This document shows positions 9,435 to 18,122 of a DNA stretch of 64,000 bases, one piece after another. Below the pieces are notes generated by a model. It was not told the origin of the DNA and searched no databases. It saw nothing but the letters and a program-made list of their open reading frames with translations. The stretch is from positions 1,688,501 through 1,752,500 of the forward strand of contig CP119318.1 in NCBI GenBank assembly GCA_029203105.1, in the 5' to 3' direction. A program made the position numbers and the translations under genes. The DNA comes from Candidatus Kaistia colombiensis (GTDB lineage Bacteria > Pseudomonadota > Alphaproteobacteria > Rhizobiales > Kaistiaceae). Each line of letters starts with the position of its first letter. Position 1 is the first letter of the stretch.

Positions 9435-9758
9435 ATGCTTTCTCGACGTTCTCTGTTGACCGGGCTTCTGGCTGCGGCCGTCGCGGCGCCCTTGGCGACG
9501 ATGGCTCCAGGCGACGCAGAGGCGCAGCAGTGGGGGCCCAATCCCGATCGTCGGCCGCCGCCGCCGCGTCGTGAGCGCGTTCCCCCGCCGCGCCGTGGCT
9601 ATTACTGGCGACCGGGCCACTGGGAGTGGCGCCGTGGCCGCTATGTGTGGATGAGCGGCGGCTGGATCCCGGCGCGGCCGGGCTATCGCTATCGTCAGTC
9701 GGACTGGGTCTGGCGCAACGGCCGCTGGGTTTACGCGCCGGGTGGCTGGTACCGCTAG
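9435..9758 (+). CDS. Small secreted WxxGxW-repeat-like protein
   Basis: A 107-residue protein with a probable Tat-type signal (LSRRSLLTGLLAAAVAAPLA) followed by a proline/arginine linker and Trp/Tyr/Gly-rich repeats (YYWRPGHWEWRRGRYVWMSG, then DWVWRNGRWVYAPGGWYR). These resemble the YXWGXW/BcpO-type repeat proteins of proteobacteria, whose role is poorly known and probably cell-envelope related. ATG 9435 gives the shortest signal peptide with the twin arginine near its N-terminus; an earlier in-frame ATG at 9420 is possible. It lies 104 bases after the preceding secreted-protein gene. Confidence 0.78.
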   Translation: MLSRRSLLTGLLAAAVAAPLATMAPGDAEAQQWGPNPDRRPPPPRRERVPPPRRGYYWRPGHWEWRRGRYVWMSGGWIPARPGYRYRQSDWVWRNGRWVYAPGGWYR

Positions 9759-9777
9759 ATCCGGCAGGTTGAATTGG

Positions 9778-9804
9778 AAACGGCGCGGAATGTCCGCGCC
9801 GTTT
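9778..9804. terminator. Bidirectional terminator hairpin
   Basis: AAACGGCGCGGA and TCCGCGCCGTTT form a perfect 12-base stem with loop ATG. The A-run at one end and T-run at the other let it work on both strands. It lies between the converging WxxGxW-repeat gene and the beta-mannosidase gene. Confidence 0.8.
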
Positions 9805-9835
9805 CTATTTCAGGATCAACCGGTCGCGGACGTCG

Positions 9836-12277
9836 TCAGCGATAGGTTGCGCCGAGATGATGCACGCTCAGATCGGCGGCGGTTGGAATGGGATGGCCCG
9901 CCTCTGCCTTGAACGCGACGAGCCGCGGTTCGCCGGGCAGGAGCAGGAAGCTCGCATCGTCGAAATGGCCGGGGATCCCTTCCGCCTCGGCGCGGACATG
10001 GAAGGCCGGCGCATCGGCCGTAAGCCGGAAGCGGCCGGGGCCGACCTCCTGGATCGAGACGGTCGCCTCCGGCAGATCGAAGCGCTTCGGCACGTCCGGG
10101 AAGACGACGACCTGGTGTTCCGGCGAGGCGACGCCGTCGACCTTGGCATCGATCACGTAGAACCGATCCTGCGCCACCGGCGCGGCGATCGCCATGATCT
10201 CGATGGCGCGGTCCGGCGGCACATGGCCCTTGGCGTGGCGTTCGTCGATCAGTGTTCCGTCAAGGTCGAAGCTGCGCAGCCGCGTCTCTAGCACCACCGG
10301 AACATGCCGGTCGTTGATGGCCCGGACGACGAGCTTGCCGTCAAGCATTCGGGCAGCGAGCGCCACCGGCGCGAAGAACCGCTTGGCGTGGTAGTGCAGC
10401 GCCTTCCAGGCGAGCGAATGGTCGATCGACGACCACGACACCGCCGGCCAGACGTCGTTCAATTGCCAGTACAGCGCGCCCATCGAATGGGGCTTCAGGC
10501 TGCGCCAGTAGCGCACCGCCGTCTCGATCGCCATCGCCTGCTGCAATTGCGACAGGTAGACGAAGCTCTCGAAGCCGGACGGCACGCGGAAATAGCGCGC
10601 CATCGTGTCGATGATGCGCGAATTGCCGGCGCCGTCGCGCTGGTGGAATTCCATTACCGGCGATGTCGCATTCCAGTTCTCGCGGCTGCCGGCGAAGGCG
10701 CGGATGCCTGTCATCGAGGGGAAGGACTGAAAGCCGAACTCCGAGCAGAAGCGCGGCTTCACCGTGTAGTAGTGTTCGAAATTCTTGTTCGAGTGCCAGA
10801 CGTCCCAGAAATGCAGGTCGCCCGAGCTGTCGTCGTGCCAGGCGTCGCCATAGTCCATGTCGCCGTTGCAGGGCGAGGACGGCCAGAAACGGCGATCGGG
10901 ATCGGTGTCCTGCACCGCCTTGTCGATCACCCGGTTCAGCCGGTCGTAATTGACCAGATAGCGGTCGCGGTTGTTGCGCGAAATCTCGAACCAGGTGAGC
11001 GAACCGATCACCTCATTGTCGCCGCACCAGATGGCGATCGCCGGCCGGCTCGAGAGGCGCTTGATCTGGTAGCGCAGTTCCGCGTCGACCTCGGTCAGGA
11101 AGTCCGGCGTCGAGGGATATTGCGAACAGGAGAACATCATGTCTTGCCAGATCAGCAGGCCGAGCCGATCGCAGGCGTCGTAGAAGGCGTCGAACTCGTA
11201 GAAGCCGCCGCCCCAGAGACGGACCATGTTCATGTTGGCCTCCACGGCGGCCGACAGCAGCGAGTCGATCCGCTCCGGCGTGATCGCGGCCGGCAGCGAG
11301 TCGGCCGGGATCCAGTTGGCGCCCTTGGCGAAGATGTCGATGCCGTTGACGCGGAAGAACATCGAGGCGCCGGCCTCGTCCTTCTCGGTGACGACCTTCA
11401 GCGTTCGGAAGCCGATATTGCGGCGGACAGCGTCGCCGGGGATGGTCACGACCGCCTCGTAGAGCGGCTGGGCGCCATGGCCGGCCGGCCACCAGAGGTC
11501 CGGCTTGTCGATGGCGAGCGAAAGGGTCGCCTTGCCGCCACGCTCGGCCGAGACCTTGGCCTCGGCGCTCACGGTCTTGCTGGCCAGCTCGAAGGTGACC
11601 GGAACCATGATGTCCGCCTGCGCCAGCAGCTCGATCTCGGCGATCGCCGTCACCGTTCCATCGGCGTGATGGCGCTGGCGGATCTGCACCGCCTCGATCC
11701 GTGCGGTTTCGTAGAAGTGCAGGACCGGCTCGGCATAGATGCCGGTGACCATCAGGCAGGGACCCCAGTCCCAGCCGCCATGACACTGCGCCTTGCGGAT
11801 CATGTTGAGGTCGGGAACCCGATTGTTCGAGACGCTCCAGGGAATCGGGAAGGGCTGCTTTTTCGCGCGCTCGATCGCCTCGGCGCCGGCCGGCGAGAAG
11901 CGGATGCGCAGGTCGTTGGCGCCCGGCTTGAGCGCTGCAGTTACGTCAATGCGGTGGCGGATGAAGCTGGAGCCGAGGTGCGCAATCGGCTGGCCGTTGA
12001 GAATCACCTCAGCGAAGGTGTCGACAAATTCAAGCTCCAGTATTGCCCAACGATCGGCGAGCTGCGCCGCCGTGACATCGAAGTTGCGGGCGATCTCCCA
12101 ACTCGCCTCGCCGACCCACTGCATGTCGGCCTCGTTGGTGCCGACATAGGGCGAGCCGATCCGGCCCATTGCCACTAGCGCCGAATGGACGTCGCCGGGG
12201 ATCGGGCAGGGGCCGAGCGCCTCGCCGCTGGAGTTGAAGAGCTGCCACGGTCCGGCCAGGGAGAGTTTCGACATCAA
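9836..12277 (-). CDS. Glycoside hydrolase family 2 beta-mannosidase
   Basis: Exo-acting hydrolase removing terminal beta-mannose from manno-oligosaccharides. It has 813 residues and no signal peptide, so it acts in the cytoplasm on imported sugars. The order is the sugar-binding jelly roll (residues 1-170), the Ig-like domain (about 195-300) and the TIM barrel. The acid/base Glu is in WCGDNEVIG (E422) and the nucleophile in FCSEFGFQSFPS (E513); GGWDWGPCL and WGGGFYE are typical of the mannosidase branch. ATG 12277 and 12274 are both possible starts, preceded by GAGGAAA. It diverges from transaldolase. Confidence 0.92.
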   Translation of the reverse strand: MMSKLSLAGPWQLFNSSGEALGPCPIPGDVHSALVAMGRIGSPYVGTNEADMQWVGEASWEIARNFDVTAAQLADRWAILELEFVDTFAEVILNGQPIAHLGSSFIRHRIDVTAALKPGANDLRIRFSPAGAEAIERAKKQPFPIPWSVSNNRVPDLNMIRKAQCHGGWDWGPCLMVTGIYAEPVLHFYETARIEAVQIRQRHHADGTVTAIAEIELLAQADIMVPVTFELASKTVSAEAKVSAERGGKATLSLAIDKPDLWWPAGHGAQPLYEAVVTIPGDAVRRNIGFRTLKVVTEKDEAGASMFFRVNGIDIFAKGANWIPADSLPAAITPERIDSLLSAAVEANMNMVRLWGGGFYEFDAFYDACDRLGLLIWQDMMFSCSQYPSTPDFLTEVDAELRYQIKRLSSRPAIAIWCGDNEVIGSLTWFEISRNNRDRYLVNYDRLNRVIDKAVQDTDPDRRFWPSSPCNGDMDYGDAWHDDSSGDLHFWDVWHSNKNFEHYYTVKPRFCSEFGFQSFPSMTGIRAFAGSRENWNATSPVMEFHQRDGAGNSRIIDTMARYFRVPSGFESFVYLSQLQQAMAIETAVRYWRSLKPHSMGALYWQLNDVWPAVSWSSIDHSLAWKALHYHAKRFFAPVALAARMLDGKLVVRAINDRHVPVVLETRLRSFDLDGTLIDERHAKGHVPPDRAIEIMAIAAPVAQDRFYVIDAKVDGVASPEHQVVVFPDVPKRFDLPEATVSIQEVGPGRFRLTADAPAFHVRAEAEGIPGHFDDASFLLLPGEPRLVAFKAEAGHPIPTAADLSVHHLGATYR

Positions 12278-12448
12278 CGCGTTTCCTCAATGCGGTGCTG
12301 CTTCATTGGCGGCTCGTCGCGGCAACCGGCGTGGATCGCGCGGCGCGGACCGCATCTATCTGGTTACCGCGTTTGTTTTTGACTGGCGAAGTAATTTTCC
12401 AGCTTCCATTTGTCGGGCGGGATGCTCATATGCCAAGCAAATACGTGC

Positions 12449-12462
12449 GCATGCGCGCATGC
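12449..12462. promoter_or_regulatory. 14-base perfect palindrome upstream of transaldolase
   Basis: GCATGCGCGCATGC is self-complementary and ends 20 bases before the transaldolase ATG. It overlaps the likely mRNA leader. It could be an operator or a leader structure; the regulator is unknown. Confidence 0.35.
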
Positions 12463-12482
12463 CAGCCTTGGAGGAGTGTCCG

Positions 12483-13454
12483 ATGACCTCGAAACTTGAT
12501 CAGCTTAAAGCCATGACCGTTGTCGTAGCCGACACCGGCGATCTCGAGGCCATCAAGACCTATCGTCCGGTCGATTGCACGACCAATCCGTCGCTGGTTC
12601 TCAAGGCGGCCGAGATGCCCGCCTACCAGGACGTCATCGAAAACGCGATCTCCTGGGGCCGCAAGCAGGGCGGCACTCAGGATGCCATTGCGGCTCACGT
12701 CGCCGACCGCCTCGCCGTCGCCTTCGGCGCCGAAATGTCGAAGCTCGTTCCCGGCCGCATCTCGACCGAGGTCGACGCCGATCTCTCCTTCGACGTGGAA
12801 GCGTCGGTCAAGCGCGCGCGCGACATCATCGCGGCCTATGAGGCTCTCGGCGTCCCGCGCGAAAAGATCCTGGTCAAGCTCGCTTCCACCTGGGAAGGCA
12901 TCCGCGCCGCTGCGATCCTTCAGAAGGAAGGCATCGACTGCAACCTGACGCTGCTGTTCTCGCTCGCCCAGGCGGCTGCTTGCGCCGAGGCCGGCGTGTT
13001 CCTGATCTCGCCCTTCGTCGGCCGTATCCTCGACTGGCACGTCAAGGCTTCGGGCAAGACGTTCGAGCCGGAAGAAGATCCGGGCGTGCTCTCGGTTCGC
13101 CAGATCTACAGCTACTACAAGCAGCGCGGCATCGAGACCGTTGTCATGGGTGCGTCCTTCCGCTCGACCGGCGAGATCGAGGCGCTGGCTGGCTGTGACC
13201 GCCTGACCATCGCGCCGACGCTGCTCGAGAAGCTGGCCGCCGACAATGGCACGCTGGTGCGCAAGCTCGACCCGACCAGCACGGGCGAGAAGATCGCCAC
13301 CGTCGCCGCCGACGAGAAGAGCTTCCGTTGGGCGATGAACGAGGACCAGATGGCGACCGAGAAGCTCTCGGAAGGCATCCGCATGTTCGCCAAGGATCTT
13401 CGCGCGCTGCGTACCCTGATCGCCAAGCGCCTGGAGGCCGGCGTCCCGGCCTGA
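12483..13454 (+). CDS. tal: Transaldolase
   Basis: Pentose-phosphate pathway enzyme that moves a dihydroxyacetone unit between sugar phosphates through a Schiff-base lysine. The 323-residue protein belongs to the long (TalB-type) class: it has VDCTTNPSLVLKA near the N-terminus and the active lysine in ILVKLASTWEGI at K132, the same position as in E. coli. ATG 12483 follows GGAGGAG. The frame is open further upstream but without conservation. A strong intrinsic terminator follows. Confidence 0.95.
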   Translation: MTSKLDQLKAMTVVVADTGDLEAIKTYRPVDCTTNPSLVLKAAEMPAYQDVIENAISWGRKQGGTQDAIAAHVADRLAVAFGAEMSKLVPGRISTEVDADLSFDVEASVKRARDIIAAYEALGVPREKILVKLASTWEGIRAAAILQKEGIDCNLTLLFSLAQAAACAEAGVFLISPFVGRILDWHVKASGKTFEPEEDPGVLSVRQIYSYYKQRGIETVVMGASFRSTGEIEALAGCDRLTIAPTLLEKLAADNGTLVRKLDPTSTGEKIATVAADEKSFRWAMNEDQMATEKLSEGIRMFAKDLRALRTLIAKRLEAGVPA

Positions 13455-13481
13455 TCGGCATCTGATTGAATCAAAAACAAG

Positions 13482-13513
13482 GCCGGCCGCCCGATGGGTG
13501 GCCGGCTTTTTTT
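13482..13513 (+). terminator. Intrinsic terminator of transaldolase
   Basis: GCCGGCCGCCC pairs with GGGTGGCCGGC (11 base pairs, one G-T) around loop GAT and is followed at once by seven T residues (13507-13513). This is the clearest Rho-independent terminator in the window. Confidence 0.92.
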
Positions 13514-13640
13514 GTTCCGGCGGCCGTTTGGGCCTCGGCGCAAGCAGGACTGTTTCGCTCGGATATTTTCTGCGTGCAGTCTGTCGACAAATCAGCCAGA
13601 TTGCGTCTGACGGGATTGCGCAAAGCTTTTCTCAAAGACT

Positions 13641-13663
13641 TTGGCCCTCGAAAGAAGGGCCAA
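13641..13663. promoter_or_regulatory. Hairpin in the leader region of the GH127 gene
   Basis: TTGGCCCT and AGGGCCAA are perfect 8-base arms around the loop CGAAAGA, 43 bases before the GH127 start. There is no T-tract, so it is more likely a leader structure or operator than a terminator. Confidence 0.35.
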
Positions 13664-13705
13664 CGCGATCCGTCGTTCACGCCAAGCCGCGCATGGAAAC
13701 GCCCG

Positions 13706-15631
13706 ATGTCGAAGCCCGAAACGACCCATTTCCGCCGCCTCAAGCCGGTTCCGCACACCCGCGTCGCCTTCACGGACGGCTTCTGGGCCGAGCGCACGCG
13801 GGTCAATCGCGAGACGACGATCCCGACCCAGTTCCAGCGGCTGGAGGAAGAAGGCTTCATCGAGGTGCTCGACGTCGACAAGCCGCCCAAGCCGCTGGTC
13901 CGGCCGATCAACGAATACGGCCTGTCAATGCAGATGTTCTTCGATTCCGATTTCGGCAAATGGATCGAGGCGGCGAGCTACAGCCTCGCCACCCACCCCG
14001 ATCCGGCGATCGAGGCGACGATCGACTTCTTGGTCGAGAAGCTCGACCACGCGCAATTGGCCGATGGCTATCTGAACACCTGGTTCATCCGCCGCGATCT
14101 CGACCGGCGCTGGACCAATCTGCGCGACTGGCACGAGATGTATTCGATAGGTCATCTCGTCGAAGGCGCCGTCGCCTATTTCGAGGCGACAGGAAAGCGC
14201 CGCTTCCTCGATGTGATGATCCGCTGCGTCGATCATATCGCCAGCCGCTTCGGCCGCGAGCCCGGCAAGCGGCGCGGCTATGACGCGCACGAGGAAATCG
14301 AGCTCGCGCTAGTGAAGCTGCATCGTGCCACCGGAGAGGCGCGCTTCCTCGATCTCGCCCGTTATTTCATCGACGAGCGCGGCGCGCAGGATCCGCACTA
14401 TTTCGACGAGGAAGTGAAGGAATTTCCCGGCGGCAAGCCGTTCAACTTCGGCACCTATGAATACAGCCAGTCGCACAAGCCGGTGCGCGAGCAGGATGAA
14501 GTCGTCGGCCATGCCGTGCGCGCCATGTATCTCTACAGCGCGATGGCCGACCTCGCCGCTGAGGATGACGATGCCAGCCTGAAGGCGGCGCTCGACAAGC
14601 TCTGGCGACACCTGACCAGCCGCCAGCTTTATGTCACCGGCGGCATGGGGCCGGCGGTCGAGAACGAGGGCTTCACCCGCTCGTTCGACCTGCCGAACGA
14701 GACCGCCTATGCCGAGACCTGCGCCGCCGTCTCGCTGGTGTTCTGGGGCCATCGGATGGCGGCGATCGACCTCGACCGCCGATTTGCCGACCATATGGAA
14801 CTGGTGCTGCACAATGGCGCGCTGTCCGGCGTGTCACTCGCCGGCGACCAGTATTTCTACGAGAACCCGCTCGAAAGCCATGGCCAGCATCGGCGCTGGC
14901 GCTGGCATTATTGCCCCTGCTGCCCGACCAATCTCGCACGCCTCGTCGCCTCGCTCGGCGGCTATGTCGCGAGCCATGACGACGAGAACATCGCCGTCCA
15001 TCTCTACGCCGCCTCTACGATCGAGTTGGAGGTGGCGGGCAAGGCGCTGCGGCTGACGCAGGCGACCGCCTATCCCTGGGACGGCGATATCCGCCTCACC
15101 ATCGAGGCCGGCGCACCCGTGCCGGCAACGCTCTGGCTGCGCATTCCCGGCTGGTGCCGCCATGCTACCGCCAGCGTCAACGGCGTCGCGGTCGATGTCG
15201 CGGGCCTGACGCGAAAAGGCTATCTCGGCATCCGCCGCGACTGGATGGGGGGTGACGAGATCCGTCTCGCTCTCGACATGCCGGTCGAGACGCTGCACGC
15301 CCATCCCGATGTCGGCATGGACGCCGACCGCGTCGCGCTCAAGCGTGGTCCGGTGCTCTATTGCGTCGAGGAAGCGGACAATGCCGCGCCGCCACAGCAC
15401 ATGCGGCTGACGCCCGGTGAAGCGAAGGCTGCCTACCAGCCAGACCTGCTTGGTGGCGTCGTGACGCTGGAAGTGCCGGCCACGGTCGACCAGACCGACG
15501 ACTGGGCGGATACGCTCTATCGGCCGAAACCGGCCGCAACCATCCCCGGCACGGTCACCGCCATTCCCTATTTCGCCTGGGCCAATCGCGAGCCCGGCGC
15601 CATGCTGGTCTGGCTGCGCGACGGGCGTTGA
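13706..15631 (+). CDS. Glycoside hydrolase family 127 (beta-L-arabinofuranosidase-like)
   Basis: A 641-residue (alpha/alpha)6-barrel hydrolase of the DUF1680/GH127 family, whose known members release beta-L-arabinofuranose from plant hydroxyproline-linked arabino-oligosaccharides using a zinc-bound cysteine nucleophile. The expected residues are visible: Glu and Cys in YAETCAA (E337, C339) and the cysteine pair in HYCPCCPTN (C405, C406). The C-terminal part is beta-rich. No signal peptide is present, so the substrate must be imported first. I chose ATG 13706 (MSKPETTHFRRLKPVPHTRV); the earlier open frame overlaps the transaldolase terminator. The neighbouring hydroxyproline genes fit a diet of arabinosylated plant glycoproteins. 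Confidence 0.9.
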   Translation: MSKPETTHFRRLKPVPHTRVAFTDGFWAERTRVNRETTIPTQFQRLEEEGFIEVLDVDKPPKPLVRPINEYGLSMQMFFDSDFGKWIEAASYSLATHPDPAIEATIDFLVEKLDHAQLADGYLNTWFIRRDLDRRWTNLRDWHEMYSIGHLVEGAVAYFEATGKRRFLDVMIRCVDHIASRFGREPGKRRGYDAHEEIELALVKLHRATGEARFLDLARYFIDERGAQDPHYFDEEVKEFPGGKPFNFGTYEYSQSHKPVREQDEVVGHAVRAMYLYSAMADLAAEDDDASLKAALDKLWRHLTSRQLYVTGGMGPAVENEGFTRSFDLPNETAYAETCAAVSLVFWGHRMAAIDLDRRFADHMELVLHNGALSGVSLAGDQYFYENPLESHGQHRRWRWHYCPCCPTNLARLVASLGGYVASHDDENIAVHLYAASTIELEVAGKALRLTQATAYPWDGDIRLTIEAGAPVPATLWLRIPGWCRHATASVNGVAVDVAGLTRKGYLGIRRDWMGGDEIRLALDMPVETLHAHPDVGMDADRVALKRGPVLYCVEEADNAAPPQHMRLTPGEAKAAYQPDLLGGVVTLEVPATVDQTDDWADTLYRPKPAATIPGTVTAIPYFAWANREPGAMLVWLRDGR

Positions 15632-15633
15632 AA

Positions 15634-15677
15634 CACCCGGCCCGGTCCAGTTCCTCCGACGGAGAGTAGGCCGGGTG
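15634..15677 (+). terminator. Hairpin after the GH127 gene
   Basis: CACCCGGCC (15634-15642) and GGCCGGGTG (15669-15677) are perfect arms enclosing a second small stem (CTCCG-A-CGGAG). There is no T-tract. It may stop or slow transcription between the GH127 and hydroxyproline genes. Confidence 0.4.
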
Positions 15678-15754
15678 AGCCACTTGCTTCGGCTTGGCTG
15701 GTCAAGGCATGAAGCTGGCTATGGGTGTCGCGGGACTGAATACCAGGAGAGCTT

Positions 15755-16999
15755 ATGCGCGTTGGGATTATCGGGTCGGGAATTGTCGGAGTCACCATCG
15801 CCCACGCGCTGCTCGACGAGGGCCATGTCGTCGACCTGATCGACCGCGCGGGGATCGCGGCCGGCACGTCGGCCGGCAATGCCGGCTGGATCGCCCATCT
15901 CGACATCCTGCCGCTCGCCTCGCCAAAGGCCTGGCGCAACCTGCCGGGTTGGGCGCTCGATCCGCTCGGGCCGCTGGCGATCCGCCCGGCCTATCTGCCA
16001 GCGTTGATGCCCTGGCTCGCCCGCTTCGTCGCGGCGAGCCGCCCGGCCCGCATCGAAGCCTCCACCCGCGCCATCGCCACCCTGAACAGCGGTGCCCTGC
16101 CCGCCTGGCAGAAGCGCCTGGAGGCCATCGGCCTTGCGCATCACCTGCGGGAAAAGGGCCTGCTCTCGGTCTGGGCCGACGAGCGCGGCTTTCGCGCCGC
16201 GCTGCCGCTGATCACGCGCCAGCGGGCGCTCGGCATCGCCGTTGAAACGCTCGATGCAACAGCCCTGCGCGCGCTGGAGCCGGCGTTCGGCCCACGCGCC
16301 GTCGCCGGAGCGCTCTACCCGACCGGCTGCCATGTCTCCGACCCGCTCGATTTCACCCGCGCGCTGGGTCAGGCAGCGGTTGAACGCGGCGCGCAGGAGC
16401 GCAAGTTCGAAGTGGTCGAGATCCGCGCCGGCGGCAGCGACGTGGCGATCCGCACCAGTTTCGACACGCTGGCGCTTTATGACCGCATCGTGGTGGCGAC
16501 CGGCGCCTGGTCGAAGCCGCTCGCCGCCTCGCTTGGCGACAAGATCCCGCTCGATACCGAGCGCGGCTACAATGTCACTTTGCCCTCCGGCCGCCTCGGC
16601 CTCACCCGTCCGGTCATGTTCGAGGGCGAGGGGTTTGTCACCACGCCGCTGGACACCGGCGACCGCGTTGGCGGCAGCGTCGAATTCGCCGGCCTCGAAG
16701 CCCCCCCCAACTTCAAGCGCGTCGACGCCATCCTCGGCAAGCTGAAGCGCTTCCTGCCCGAGGCTGAGCTTTCCGGCGGCACGCGCTGGATGGGCTTTCG
16801 GCCGTCGACGCCGGATTCGTTGCCCGTCATCGGCTACGCGACGCGCGATCCGCGTATTGTCTATGCCTTCGGCCACGCCCATCACGGCTTGACCCAGGCC
16901 GCCGCGACCGCTGAACTCGTCCCCTCGCTGATCGCCGACCGTCGGCCGGATATCGACCTCGCCCCCTATTCTCCAGAGCGCTTCGCAAAGAGGTTCTGA
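15755..16999 (+). CDS. FAD-dependent D-amino-acid/D-hydroxyproline dehydrogenase-like protein
   Basis: A 414-residue FAD-binding oxidoreductase of the DAO/DadA family. It begins with the dinucleotide motif GIIGSGIVGVTIAHALL and has TSAGNAGWIAHLDILPLASP, VVATGAWSKPLA and the C-terminal GFRPSTPDSLPVIG. A strong AGGAGAG site precedes ATG 15755. Only two bases separate its stop from the 4-hydroxyproline epimerase gene, so the two are co-transcribed. By analogy with the known LhpA/LhpB pathway, it most likely oxidises cis-4-hydroxy-D-proline made by that epimerase. Substrate choice is inferred from context. Confidence 0.82.
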   Translation: MRVGIIGSGIVGVTIAHALLDEGHVVDLIDRAGIAAGTSAGNAGWIAHLDILPLASPKAWRNLPGWALDPLGPLAIRPAYLPALMPWLARFVAASRPARIEASTRAIATLNSGALPAWQKRLEAIGLAHHLREKGLLSVWADERGFRAALPLITRQRALGIAVETLDATALRALEPAFGPRAVAGALYPTGCHVSDPLDFTRALGQAAVERGAQERKFEVVEIRAGGSDVAIRTSFDTLALYDRIVVATGAWSKPLAASLGDKIPLDTERGYNVTLPSGRLGLTRPVMFEGEGFVTTPLDTGDRVGGSVEFAGLEAPPNFKRVDAILGKLKRFLPEAELSGGTRWMGFRPSTPDSLPVIGYATRDPRIVYAFGHAHHGLTQAAATAELVPSLIADRRPDIDLAPYSPERFAKRF

Positions 17000-17001
17000 G
17001 C

Positions 17002-18018
17002 ATGGCTCGCCACACCTTCGTCTGCATCGATGGCCACACCTGTGGCAATCCGGTTCGCGTCGTCACCGGCGGTTCGATCCCGGTGCTGAAGGGCGCCACC
17101 ATGTTCGACAAGCGCCAGCATTTCCTGGCCGAGTTCGACTGGATCCGGAAGTCGCTCTGCTTCGAGCCGCGCGGCCACGACATGATGTCGGGCTCGATCC
17201 TCTATCCGCCGTCGTGCGACGATTATGACGTCGCGATCCTGTTCATCGAGACCTCCGGCTGCCTGCCGATGTGTGGCCATGGCACGATCGGCACAGTGAC
17301 GACGATCATCGAGCACGGCCTCGTCACGCCGAAGACACCGGGCCTGCTCAGGCTCGAAACGCCGGCCGGCCTCGTCGAGGCGCGCTATGTCCAGAACGGA
17401 CCCTATGTCGACAGCGTCACGCTGACCAACGTGCCGTCCTTCCTGCTCGGGCGCGGCTATGAGGTCGAGGTCGACGGCATCGGCGCGTTGACCGTCGACG
17501 TCGCCTATGGCGGCAATTTCTACGCGATCGTCGAGGCGCAGGAGAATTATTCGGACCTTTCCGATCTGGAGCCGTCCGACATCGTGCGGCTGTCGCCAAA
17601 ACTGCGCGCCGCCTTCAACGCGCGCCACGCCATCGTGCATCCGGAAAACCCGGCGCTGAACAAGCTCACTCATGTGCTCTGGACCGGCAAGCCGAAGAAC
17701 CAGGGCTCGTCCGGCCGCAACGCCGTCTTCTATGGCGACAAGGCGATCGACCGCTCGCCCTGCGGCACCGGCACCTCCGCCCGCGTCGCGCAGCTCTTCG
17801 CCACCGGCAGGCTCAAGGCGGGCGAGGCCTTCGTGCATGAGAGCATCATCGGCTCGACCTTCACTGGCCGCGTCGCCCGCCAGACCACGGTCGGCGGCAA
17901 GCCGGCGATCGTCCCGACCATCGAGGGCTGGGCCCGCGTCACCGGCTACAACACCATCTTCGTCGACGACCGCGACCCGTTCTGGGCCGGCTTCCAGGTG
18001 GTCGACGGCGAAGGCTAG
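17002..18018 (+). CDS. 4-hydroxyproline 2-epimerase
   Basis: Cofactor-independent racemase of the proline racemase family, interconverting trans-4-hydroxy-L-proline and cis-4-hydroxy-D-proline by a two-base mechanism. Both catalytic positions are cysteines, C91 in MCGHGTIG and C254 in PCGTGTSA. That distinguishes true epimerases from the Thr-containing dehydratase branch. Length (338 residues) is normal. It forms a tight two-gene unit with the upstream FAD dehydrogenase. The later pathway genes (deaminase and semialdehyde dehydrogenase) are not in this window. Confidence 0.92.
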   Translation: MARHTFVCIDGHTCGNPVRVVTGGSIPVLKGATMFDKRQHFLAEFDWIRKSLCFEPRGHDMMSGSILYPPSCDDYDVAILFIETSGCLPMCGHGTIGTVTTIIEHGLVTPKTPGLLRLETPAGLVEARYVQNGPYVDSVTLTNVPSFLLGRGYEVEVDGIGALTVDVAYGGNFYAIVEAQENYSDLSDLEPSDIVRLSPKLRAAFNARHAIVHPENPALNKLTHVLWTGKPKNQGSSGRNAVFYGDKAIDRSPCGTGTSARVAQLFATGRLKAGEAFVHESIIGSTFTGRVARQTTVGGKPAIVPTIEGWARVTGYNTIFVDDRDPFWAGFQVVDGEG

Positions 18019-18040
18019 GGCGCGAACTGCAAAGAAGTGT

Positions 18041-18082
18041 GATGTCCGCGACATCGGACTCGTAGCGTGAGGGGCGCCCCTC
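18041..18082. promoter_or_regulatory. Two palindromes upstream of the xylitol dehydrogenase-like gene
   Basis: GATGTC-CGC-GACATC (18041-18055) and the perfect palindrome GAGGGGCGCCCCTC (18069-18082) lie side by side in the 104-base gap before the next gene. The first has operator-like geometry; the second could be a hairpin or a second binding site. Confidence 0.4.
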
Positions 18083-18122
18083 CGCTAAAACGGCATTCCC
18101 GACGCCAATCTGGATCCTCGCC

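Noticed and set aside
10304..12178. 624-codon plus-strand open frame opposite the beta-mannosidase
   Set aside because: Antisense of a clear GH2 enzyme with intact catalytic residues; no domain recognised in the antisense translation.
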